Below, piece after piece: positions 1-6,659 of a DNA stretch of 23,012 nt (the stretch's first letter is position 1; every line of letters begins with the position of its first letter). A program made the position numbers and the translations under genes. The DNA comes from JAQBFJ01 sp032123435 (GTDB lineage Bacteria > Verrucomicrobiota > Kiritimatiellia > UBA8416 > JAQBFJ01), in contig JAQBFJ010000067.1 of the NCBI GenBank assembly GCA_032123435.1, positions 1 to 23,012 on the forward strand. Reading direction: 5' to 3'. The notes below the pieces were generated by a model. The model was not told where the DNA came from and made no database searches. It saw nothing but the letters and a program-made list of their open reading frames with translations.

Positions 1-2
1 CA

Positions 3-203
3 GATCACAGATTACAGATTACAGATTAAAGATTACAGATCACAGATTACAGATTACAGATTACAGATCACAGATTACAGATTACAGATTACAGATCACA
101 GATTACAGATTACAGATTACAGATCACAGATTGCGGATTGCGGATTGCAGATTGCGGATTGCAGATTGCGGATTGCGGATTGCAGATTGCGGATTGCGGA
201 TTT
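3..203. repeat. Heptanucleotide tandem array (GATTACA / GATTGCR)
   Basis: Twenty-eight consecutive 7-nt units run in perfect phase from 3 to 198, followed by a partial unit (GATTT). Units 1-18 (3-128) are GATTACA with GATCACA variants and one GATTAAA; units 19-28 (129-198) are GATTGCG or GATTGCA. In the first block GATCACA recurs at 38, 66, 94 and 122, giving a 28-nt higher-order period. The array probably continues left of the window. It ends 17 nt downstream of the rpmA stop codon. Reading frames through it (ADCGLQI-type heptads) are a by-product of the 7-nt period and are not considered genes. Confidence 0.97.
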
Positions 204-220
204 GTCCTGTCAGAAAATAT

Positions 221-478
221 TTACTCTGTTACCGGGACAACGGAAACCTGTTTGTGTCCGCGTGATGAAGCGAATTTAACGATGCCGCTGATTTTGGCAA
301 ACAATGTATCGTCTGTACCGCGTGCCACATTCAAGCCCGGATGCACCTTAGTGCCACGTTGTCTTACTATTATTGATCCGCCTGATACTACCTGGCCGCC
401 AAAGGCTTTCACGCCAAGTCGTTTCGATGCGCTGTCGCGCCCGTTTTTTGTTTTGCCGCCGCTTTTGACATGTGCCAT
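221..478 (-). CDS. rpmA: 50S ribosomal protein L27 (bL27)
   Basis: The 85-residue product is full length for bL27, a large-subunit protein whose N-terminal tail reaches toward the peptidyl-transferase centre. The N-terminus (MAHVKSGGKTKNGRDS) matches the family pattern MAHKKxxGSxxNGRDS, followed by KRLGVKAFGGQVV and the IVRQRGTKVHPGLNV core. There is no Firmicutes-type cleavable N-terminal extension. The start is fixed by GGAG lying inside the last codons of the upstream methylase gene; the two genes are separated by only 2 nt, so translation is probably coupled. The usual partner rplU (L21) is not upstream here; a methylase gene takes that place. The array of heptamers follows the stop codon, and no clear T-tailed terminator is visible between them. 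Confidence 0.97.
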   Translation of the reverse strand: MAHVKSGGKTKNGRDSASKRLGVKAFGGQVVSGGSIIVRQRGTKVHPGLNVARGTDDTLFAKISGIVKFASSRGHKQVSVVPVTE

Positions 479-480
479 TT

Positions 481-1713
481 TTAATCTCCAATTTGAGCTT
501 TACGCTCGAGAATATAAATTTCTCTTCTTATTTTCTGTTCAGGTCTGCTGTATGCATGGTGACCCAGAACATTAAAACAGCGATCTATCCTTAAATCAGG
601 TAATCGCAGGGTGTGAACTATGCCAGAAGCCTGGAAGGAAGGCAAGGCAATAACGACTTTTCCGTGTTTTTTCAAAGAGAGTGCGATCTCGCGCAATGTG
701 TCACGGTAAAATGGTGACAGGTCTGCTATAATTGTTTCAGCCTGTGTTCCGGTGAATTTGCCCCGTATAGGCGGACCGAGGTGTGTCTCGGTAACAACGC
801 AGTCGAGTGTTGAGCGGCCGGTGAATTCTGACAATTTTCGGGCGTCCAATACAACCGGTGGTTTTTCAATTTTGCCTGAGTTAAAGATATTATTCCTGTA
901 CCATTCGATATTGCGGGTGGCGGCTTCCACGGCTTCCGGGCTGATATCGCTTCCGGCTGTAAGGTGTCCGAGTCTGGATGCTTCCATCATGATGGTTCCG
1001 TCTCCGCAGAATGGGTCATAGATCTGTTTATCTCTTGGTGTTTCGGCGAGATTAATCATAATGCGGGCGAGTTTTGGAGGCAAGATGCCGGCGGTCATAT
1101 CCTTATCGGGTCGGTGCATATCCAGTTTTTCGAAAGGTTCATAATCTGTTGCGTCTACGGTTACAGCCATGTATGATGCGGTTTCGAGGTGGATCAGGCA
1201 CAGTTCCGTTCCGGTTTTTGCGGATTTCATAAGGTTGGAAACTGCCGCAGGTGGCAGGCACGGATATGAATCGGATGAGTATCCAGCGTAATTAGAGGAG
1301 ACATCCTGCCGGTTCAAGGCTTGTTTAATGCCGGTGGCGAAGTTTCTGGAAAGTACGTGAGCTGTTTTGAGGGGCCAGCCGAACATGCTTATGCCGAAGG
1401 TGATTTTACGCTTGGTGTCATGGCTCAGAAGTTGGACTATTTTCTGGAGGAGTTTATCTGTCAGTTGTGGATCATCTTTTTCGTTTCTGTCGAATCGCCA
1501 TACGATACGCATGAGACGCGGGCATCCTCCCAACTGATGGAAGACGGAAAGGCTTGTATCAGTTTGAAGATTGTTGATGATTACGAAGCCGGTGGCTGGT
1601 TTGAGTTTGCATTGCAGGCCGTTTAAATTCAAGACTGATTTGAGTTCGGCCAGTGATATTTCGGGGTATGAGCCGAGCTGATAAAAAAAGGTTTGATCGT
1701 TTTCTTTATTCAT
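481..1713 (-). CDS. TRM11-like class I SAM-dependent RNA methyltransferase
   Basis: From the ATG at 1713 the product is 410 residues. It has an N-terminal region of about 200 residues in the position of a THUMP-like domain, and a C-terminal Rossmann methylase domain. Motif I is DPFCGDGT at residues 233-240, followed by the acidic residue of motif II (GSDIS, about 254-258). The C-terminal YSRPEQKIRREIYIL resembles the end of TRM11/TrmG10-type proteins that modify guanosine in tRNA. The position of catalytic motif IV, normally (D/N)PPY, reads TETHLGPP (308-315), so target and chemistry are uncertain. A longer start at 1797 adds a Phe-rich 28-residue leader without a Shine-Dalgarno site; I prefer the internal ATG because MNKENDQTFFYQLGSYPEISLAEL is a natural domain start, although it also lacks a clear ribosome site. 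It is the first gene of a two-gene unit with rpmA. Confidence 0.75.
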   Translation of the reverse strand: MNKENDQTFFYQLGSYPEISLAELKSVLNLNGLQCKLKPATGFVIINNLQTDTSLSVFHQLGGCPRLMRIVWRFDRNEKDDPQLTDKLLQKIVQLLSHDTKRKITFGISMFGWPLKTAHVLSRNFATGIKQALNRQDVSSNYAGYSSDSYPCLPPAAVSNLMKSAKTGTELCLIHLETASYMAVTVDATDYEPFEKLDMHRPDKDMTAGILPPKLARIMINLAETPRDKQIYDPFCGDGTIMMEASRLGHLTAGSDISPEAVEAATRNIEWYRNNIFNSGKIEKPPVVLDARKLSEFTGRSTLDCVVTETHLGPPIRGKFTGTQAETIIADLSPFYRDTLREIALSLKKHGKVVIALPSFQASGIVHTLRLPDLRIDRCFNVLGHHAYSRPEQKIRREIYILERKAQIGD

Positions 1714-1838
1714 TGTTTTATATAGTGTAGATGAAGAAAAAAAGAATAAAAGCACAGAATTAAATATCCCTTTGTAATTTTGCGGTATATTTTGCATTGT
1801 TCAGGCTGGATTAAATGAAGGCTCGGCGGAGGATGTTG

Positions 1839-3269
1839 ATGGATACAGTTCAGGGCAAAGTGGAGAATGATATTGTTCCGGTTGAAGAAGATCTTATTCT
1901 TGAGCTGAATTTTATTCCGGAATGGGCTCGGAAACCGCCTGTGCCGGGTTATTTTGACGCGCCAGACGAGAAGACGGGACGGCCTGATAGACGCGGGCGC
2001 AGTGACCAGCATGGACGGCGTGGAAGAAGTGATGGGCGCGGCCGTATGGACAGGCCGGATGCGGCGCGGAAGCCCAAAGAGGCCATTTCGTCTGAAAGAA
2101 CATTCCGCAGGCCGGATGCATCGCGAAAACCCAAAGAAACCGTTTCGTCTGAAAGAACATTTCGCAGGCCCGTGCGTGCTGTGCCTGAGCGGGTTCCAAG
2201 TTTGCCGTTGAAGGTAAGTTTTCTTCCTGATCAGAAACGGTTAGCGGGTGTAGTGCGCCGGATATCCGCGGCCAGGCTTTCGTATCCGCTGGTTGATCTT
2301 GCTTATCTTTTTTTGACGAAGCCGAAATCCTGTCATGTTAAACTTGAGGCGGATGACCGATCGGACTTGCATTTATATCAATGCAAGTTATGCAGGATGA
2401 CCGCATCCGATTCTGATGTTCTGGCCAGGCACATCGTAAAGGATCATCTTGAGGATTACTTTAGAAAAGAGGAAGTTATTGTTGATCCGCCTTCTGGCCA
2501 GTTTGTGTGTATTGCGCGTTGCCGTTTGAGCGGCATATTACTGGGGCCGCCGAATCATCACAGTTATGCCGCGAAAGTTAGTGAAGTTTATGGCGCTCGT
2601 TACGCGCATATGTCTATGGAGGAATACAAGAAGAATATAGAGATGATACATGATCCTGAACTTATTGAGAAATGGAAGGAGGAAAGCAGGAAGCAAATTT
2701 TTTATTTTTCCAGGAAGGAAGCCGATAACGAGCACAGATTGAAATTAGCTGATGTTGAAGCATTTATGCTGAAGGATGTTATTCCGGTGCTGATGCAAAA
2801 GGAGCGGCGCGTGATATTGCCTGTTGAGATTGCTCGTAAAATAGAGGATATGGCGCTTCTTCGTTGTGTCAGAGAGGCATGGGCGAAGGAGAGTAAGACA
2901 TTTATTACGCTGTCTTTTGCTTTAAGCGGCGCTTTTCATCATATGGATTTGTATCTATTCAGGGCTGGGCGCGGTTCCAATTTCGTTTCATCGACGTGTC
3001 CGTCTCCTTTAAATCCTGATTACGTTGTGGATTCCATTCGTGAAGTGTTGACGTATTTGCGTGAACATCCCGGCTGCAGCCGTGTTGATCTGGTCAAGGG
3101 TATAAGGTCTGGTGTTGACATGGATTCGCCGGAGGCGGGTAAGGTGCTTGCTCCATTAAGCTGGCTGGTAGAGAAAGGGCATATCATAGAATTTTTCAAC
3201 GGGGCCCTGGCTGTCCCGATACAGGGTCGGCCTGAAAAGAAGAAAAAAAAGAAAAGAAAGAAGACGTGA
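1839..3269 (+). CDS. Uncharacterised basic protein with RG-rich region, C2H2-like zinc finger and winged-helix-like C-terminus
   Basis: I chose ATG 1839 (476 residues) because GGAGG at 1828-1832 sits 6 nt before it; ATG 1815 has no ribosome site. In order: an acidic N-terminus (1-30); a disordered Arg/Gly/Asp-rich segment (about 45-72); two tandem 19-residue repeats of RPDAxRKPKExxSSERTFR (72-109); a conserved-looking block starting SFLPDQKRLAGVVRRI (about 127-142); a C-x2-C-x12-H-x4-H motif (C182, C185, H198, H203); a C-x4-C pair (C224, C228); a charged helical middle; a region near 400-460 (REHPGCSRVDLVKGI...LSWLVEKGHIIEFFNG) resembling a winged helix; and a tail of consecutive lysines and arginines. 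Composition suggests nucleic-acid binding in the cytoplasm. I do not recognise a named family. The stop codon abuts the acylphosphatase ATG directly. Confidence 0.85.
   Translation: MDTVQGKVENDIVPVEEDLILELNFIPEWARKPPVPGYFDAPDEKTGRPDRRGRSDQHGRRGRSDGRGRMDRPDAARKPKEAISSERTFRRPDASRKPKETVSSERTFRRPVRAVPERVPSLPLKVSFLPDQKRLAGVVRRISAARLSYPLVDLAYLFLTKPKSCHVKLEADDRSDLHLYQCKLCRMTASDSDVLARHIVKDHLEDYFRKEEVIVDPPSGQFVCIARCRLSGILLGPPNHHSYAAKVSEVYGARYAHMSMEEYKKNIEMIHDPELIEKWKEESRKQIFYFSRKEADNEHRLKLADVEAFMLKDVIPVLMQKERRVILPVEIARKIEDMALLRCVREAWAKESKTFITLSFALSGAFHHMDLYLFRAGRGSNFVSSTCPSPLNPDYVVDSIREVLTYLREHPGCSRVDLVKGIRSGVDMDSPEAGKVLAPLSWLVEKGHIIEFFNGALAVPIQGRPEKKKKKKRKKT
2052..2165 (+). repeat. 57-bp in-frame tandem duplication
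   Basis: Two adjacent 57-nt copies (2052-2108 and 2109-2165) encode RPDAARKPKEAISSERTFR and RPDASRKPKETVSSERTFR, 16 of 19 residues identical. The next codons (AGG CCC, Arg-Pro) start a third copy that breaks off. Most DNA differences are third-position changes, so the duplication is not brand new and the amino-acid sequence appears to have been kept. Confidence 0.9.
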
Positions 3270-3545
3270 ATGAAAAAGCGAGCTCACTGCATTGTCAGCG
3301 GAAAAGTGCAGGGGGTTTGTTACAGAATTTACGCGTGTGAAGAAGCCAGGCGTCTTGGTCTTACGGGGTGGGTGCGGAATTTGAGGGATAGCCGTGTAGA
3401 AATTGTGGCGGAAGGCGAGGAAGATGTTCTGTGTGTTTTTCTTGACTGGTGCCGCAAGGGCCCTTCGTATGCGGATGTTGCCGATGTGGATGTTGATTAT
3501 AGAGATGTCTCGGACGAATTCGGTGATTTCAGGATAACTCATTGA
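3270..3545 (+). CDS. acyP: Acylphosphatase
   Basis: The 91-residue product is the usual size for this small ferredoxin-like-fold enzyme, which hydrolyses acyl phosphates such as acetyl phosphate or carbamoyl phosphate in the cytoplasm. The family signature is present: VxGxVQGVCYR with the phosphate-binding Arg19, then LTGWVRN with the catalytic Asn37, and the DVADVDV strand near residue 70. The common Phe before the catalytic Arg is Tyr here. Its ATG follows the previous stop codon with no gap (TGA-ATG), so it is very likely translated by re-initiation after the zinc-finger gene. The 46-nt gap to the symporter suggests all three may be cotranscribed. Confidence 0.93.
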   Translation: MKKRAHCIVSGKVQGVCYRIYACEEARRLGLTGWVRNLRDSRVEIVAEGEEDVLCVFLDWCRKGPSYADVADVDVDYRDVSDEFGDFRITH

Positions 3546-3591
3546 GGGGAAGTGTTCGGGGTTTTGTAAATATCATGGTGTATATAGAACA

Positions 3592-5220
3592 GTGAATTTT
3601 GCTGACTGGATAATAGTATGTGTTTACATGGTGGGCATGGTCGGTCTTTCGGCCTATGTCGGCTGGCGGCAGAGAACTCAGAAAGATTATTATCTTGGCG
3701 GCAACAGGATGGGGCACTGGCCGATAAGTATTTCGACGATGGCCACCCAGTGTTCAACGAACAGTCTTCTTGGTGCGCCTGCTTTTGTGATAGCGGTAGG
3801 CGGCCTGTTGTGGCTGCAGTATGAGCTGGCGGTGCCTCTTGCCATGATAGGGGTAATGCTGTTCCTCCTTCCTTTCTTTCGGCGGCAGAACGTCGTGTCT
3901 GTTTATGAATATCTGGAAAAACGATTTGGGCCGGGAAGCCGCACTTTATTATCGGTTCTGTTCCAGTTTCTGCGCGCTTTTTCAACAGGTGTCACCATTT
4001 ATGGCATTTCTATAGTCATTCAGGAACTGACGGGCATGCCCTTCTGGATAGCCGTGCTGTTTTTTGGTGTTGTGACGGTAATATATGATTTTCTTGGCGG
4101 CATAAAGGCGGTGGTCTATTCCGATGTTATACAGATGGTTATACTGTATAGCGGGATAATCATATGTTTATTCTATGCGGTGAAGCATGTAGGGGGCTGG
4201 CTGGAGGTGTGGTCTGTTTTTCCTTCCGACAAGTTGCGAACACTTGATTTTTCCGGATTCGGGTTTAAGGCTGGTGAGACATTCACGTTCTGGCCGATGC
4301 TCATAGGCGGTTTTTTTCTTTACATGAGTTATTACGGGTGTGATCAGACGCAGGTTCAGAGAGAGCTTTCGACTCGAAGTGTTGATGACACAAACATGTC
4401 TCTCTTCATTAATGGGATTCTGCGGTTTCCGCTTGTTGTGACCTATTGTCTTGTGGGTGTGGCCATAGGCGCGTACATTATCAGGCATCCGGAATTTGTC
4501 GAGTATCTGCGCGAGACGCCGGTATCCGAGCCTAATTTTAACAAAGTAGTTCCGGTATTCTGCATAAAGTTTCTTCCGCATGGCGCAATCGGGCTGGTGA
4601 TGGTATCTCTTTTCGCGGCGGCAATGTCATCGCTGGATTCCACGATAAATTCACTTTCGGCCACAACGATGCGTGATATTGTGGAGCGATTTCTTGTTCG
4701 GGATCAGTTAAGTGAAAAAGCGGCAATGATATATTCGCGCTTCATTACGGTGTTCTGGGGTGTTGTATGTATCATATTTTCTTTTTTTGTGGAGGGGATA
4801 TCCAGATCGATAATTGAATCGATAAACAAGATAAGTTCGCTGGTCAATGGTCCGATACTGGGAACGTTTCTTCTTGCCACGTTGACTAGACGCGCGAATG
4901 ATCGAGGTGTCGTGATTGGGATTGTGGCAGGGTTCATTGGAAACCTGTTGACGTGGAAGTATCTGCCTGATGTTTCGTGGCTCTGGTGGAATGTGAGTGG
5001 ATGTATTGTTACTTTTGGTGTTGGGTATATTGCCAGTGTTGTCATGTTCACGGATGCTCCTTTGCCGGCGAATATTGATGAATTGGTTTTCGGGCGGAAC
5101 AGTCTGGCAAGCTTTGGATATAAACGAAATTGGCGGCGATATCAGATTATTCTGGTGTTGTACTTTGTCGTTATGCTTCTGATTTTAAAGGGAATAAACT
5201 TGTTTATGGCCGGTGTTTGA
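3592..5220 (+). CDS. Sodium:solute symporter family (SSS) transporter
   Basis: The 542-residue, strongly hydrophobic inner-membrane protein opens with the SSS pattern: NFADWIIVCVYMVGMVGLSAY as the first helix, then the loop KDYYLGGNRMGHWPISISTMATQCSTNSLLGAPA, which carries the conserved Ser/Thr-rich part of helix 1 in the LeuT fold. Later family features are FLGGIKAVVYSDVIQM, the QRELSTRS loop and the AAAMSSLDSTINSLSATTMRDI block that contributes the sodium site. I expect about 13 membrane spans. Substrate (sugar, polyol, amino acid, solute) cannot be told from sequence alone. The start is a GTG without an obvious Shine-Dalgarno site; a six-codon ORF (ATG 3575, stop TGA 3593-3595) overlaps it. 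The gene precedes tdh, but a promoter between them argues for separate control. Confidence 0.9.
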   Translation: MNFADWIIVCVYMVGMVGLSAYVGWRQRTQKDYYLGGNRMGHWPISISTMATQCSTNSLLGAPAFVIAVGGLLWLQYELAVPLAMIGVMLFLLPFFRRQNVVSVYEYLEKRFGPGSRTLLSVLFQFLRAFSTGVTIYGISIVIQELTGMPFWIAVLFFGVVTVIYDFLGGIKAVVYSDVIQMVILYSGIIICLFYAVKHVGGWLEVWSVFPSDKLRTLDFSGFGFKAGETFTFWPMLIGGFFLYMSYYGCDQTQVQRELSTRSVDDTNMSLFINGILRFPLVVTYCLVGVAIGAYIIRHPEFVEYLRETPVSEPNFNKVVPVFCIKFLPHGAIGLVMVSLFAAAMSSLDSTINSLSATTMRDIVERFLVRDQLSEKAAMIYSRFITVFWGVVCIIFSFFVEGISRSIIESINKISSLVNGPILGTFLLATLTRRANDRGVVIGIVAGFIGNLLTWKYLPDVSWLWWNVSGCIVTFGVGYIASVVMFTDAPLPANIDELVFGRNSLASFGYKRNWRRYQIILVLYFVVMLLILKGINLFMAGV

Positions 5221-5281
5221 GCAATACAACGCAACGGCCACAGTTTCCAAATTACTTGCCGTAAAATGCGTGTTTCGGAAT

Positions 5282-5311
5282 TTGCACCTGTATACGGGGT
5301 TCTGGTATAGT
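5282..5311 (+). promoter_or_regulatory. Sigma70-type promoter for tdh
   Basis: TTGCAC (5282-5287) and TATAGT (5306-5311) are separated by 18 nt, with TG one base before the -10 (extended -10). The predicted start of transcription lies near 5318, leaving a leader of about 40 nt before the tdh ATG. This is a match by eye only. Confidence 0.5.
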
Positions 5312-5358
5312 AATAAGTTTGTTTGTGTGAATGTATAAACATTAAAGCAGGAAGAAAC

Positions 5359-6393
5359 ATGAAAGCTTTGGTTAAGAAAGAAGCAAAAAAGGGTTTATGG
5401 ACGGGTGATGTGCCGGTTCCTGAATGCGGCATTAACGATGTTCTGATCAAGGTGCACAAGACGGGTGTTTGCGGGACGGATCTGCATATCTATAATTGGG
5501 ACAGATGGTCGCAGAACACGATAAAGGTGCCGATGGTTATAGGGCATGAGTTTGTTGGCGTAGTCGAGAAAACCGGCAGTAATGTTGAAGGGGTTAAAGC
5601 TGGCGATGTTGTAAGTGGTGAAGGGCATATTGTATGCGGGCGTTGTCGTAATTGTCTTGCCGGCAGACGGCATTTGTGCGCCGGCACCATGGGATTGGGC
5701 GTCAACAGGGATGGTGCTTTCGCGGAATATGTTGTGATGCCGGTATCGAATGTGTGGCATTGCAGTCCGAAGATTCCCATGGAAACTTACGCGTATTTTG
5801 ATCCGCTGGGTAATGCCGTGCATACGGCTCTTTCGTTCGATATTTTGGGAGAGGATATTCTTATTACCGGTGCCGGTCCGATTGGAATGCTTGCGACTGC
5901 CATAGCCCGGCATGCTGGCGCCCGGCATATTGTTGTTACGGATGTAAATGAGTACAGGCTGGGCATAGCGAAGAAGATGGGGGCTACGGCGGTATTGAAC
6001 GTCAAGAAAGAGAACCTTTGTGACGTTCAGAAGAGGCTGGGTATGACTGAAGGTTTTGATGTAGGCATGGAAATGTCGGGGAATCCGCAGGCTTTCCAGG
6101 ATATGCTTGCCAACATGGTGCATGGCGGCAAGATAGCCATGCTTGGCATTCAACCGTCTGATAGTGCAATAAGCTGGGATACGGTGATATTGAACGGGTT
6201 GACCATAAAAGGTATTTACGGCCGGGAAATGTACGAGACATGGTATAAAATGACCATGATGATTCAGAGCGGAATGAACGTTGCGCCCGTGGTGACGCAC
6301 CGGTTCGGGTGGGATGAGTTTGATAAGGCTTTTGAAGTCATGAATTCCGGGCAGTGCGGCAAGGTTATTCTTGATTGGGATCAGTCCAGTTAA
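5359..6393 (+). CDS. tdh: L-threonine 3-dehydrogenase
   Basis: Zinc-dependent medium-chain dehydrogenase that oxidises L-threonine with NAD+ to 2-amino-3-ketobutyrate. From ATG 5359 (preceded by CAGGAAG) it has 344 residues, against 341 in E. coli. Visible features: catalytic zinc ligands C38 and the GHE motif H63-E64; the structural zinc cysteines C93, C96, C99 and C107 (CGRCRNC...C); dinucleotide-binding GAGPIG at 171-176 with D196 after the second strand; and the TDH-typical GIYGREMYETWYKM near 286-298, which separates it from other polyol dehydrogenases. The upstream in-frame ATG at 5323 lacks a ribosome site. Its product is the substrate of Kbl, encoded 266 nt downstream, although a repeat element separates the two genes. 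Confidence 0.95.
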   Translation: MKALVKKEAKKGLWTGDVPVPECGINDVLIKVHKTGVCGTDLHIYNWDRWSQNTIKVPMVIGHEFVGVVEKTGSNVEGVKAGDVVSGEGHIVCGRCRNCLAGRRHLCAGTMGLGVNRDGAFAEYVVMPVSNVWHCSPKIPMETYAYFDPLGNAVHTALSFDILGEDILITGAGPIGMLATAIARHAGARHIVVTDVNEYRLGIAKKMGATAVLNVKKENLCDVQKRLGMTEGFDVGMEMSGNPQAFQDMLANMVHGGKIAMLGIQPSDSAISWDTVILNGLTIKGIYGREMYETWYKMTMMIQSGMNVAPVVTHRFGWDEFDKAFEVMNSGQCGKVILDWDQSS

Positions 6394-6426
6394 TGAATAG
6401 CCGATGTCCGACCAGGAAAAGTGAGA

Positions 6427-6573
6427 GAGTTTTTGACGGGATTACAGGATGGGACAGGATCGGGATGTTTATGAAATCTGAACCAAAACGATAGTTTTGA
6501 CAGCAGATTTCACAAACGGTGTCCGTGATGAGGAAAGAAGATGGGATATTGAAAAAATGTTATCCTGTCCCAT
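6427..6573. repeat. Nested inverted-repeat element between tdh and kbl
   Basis: Three nested inverted repeats share one centre. The outer arms ATGGGACAGGAT (6449-6460) and ATCCTGTCCCAT (6562-6573) are perfect over 12 bp. The middle arms 6467-6480 and 6504-6517 (GTTTxTGAAATCTG type) pair at 13 of 14 positions. The inner arms CAAAAC (6484-6489) and GTTTTG (6494-6499) enclose the loop GATA. The left flank carries two ACAGGAT copies (6444-6450, 6454-6460). The 34-nt left end (6427-6460) matches 17700-17733 at 29 positions. No gene fits this gap. It could be a MITE-like or REP-like element, or an RNA processing or attenuation structure between two genes of one pathway. Confidence 0.8.
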
Positions 6574-6659
6574 GGCCCTGAGTGCACGAGGGTTCGGATG
6601 TCTGGAGATATTTTCTTTGGATAACTGGATGGATACACATGTGAATGGAGGTTATGCTT

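Noticed and set aside
1..203. CRISPR-like array
   Set aside because: Units are 7 nt in direct tandem with no spacers, so this is a simple-sequence array.
138..575. 145-codon plus-strand frame starting in the heptamer array
   Set aside because: It runs antisense through rpmA; its N-terminal repeats only reflect the 7-nt period.
1714..1797. N-terminal extension of the methylase from ATG 1797
   Set aside because: No Shine-Dalgarno site and a low-complexity Phe/Ser leader; the domain starts naturally at ATG 1713, though a leader peptide cannot be fully excluded.
5395..6300. 301-codon minus-strand frame opposite tdh
   Set aside because: Antisense to a gene with complete TDH motifs; the His/Arg-rich translation has no family features.
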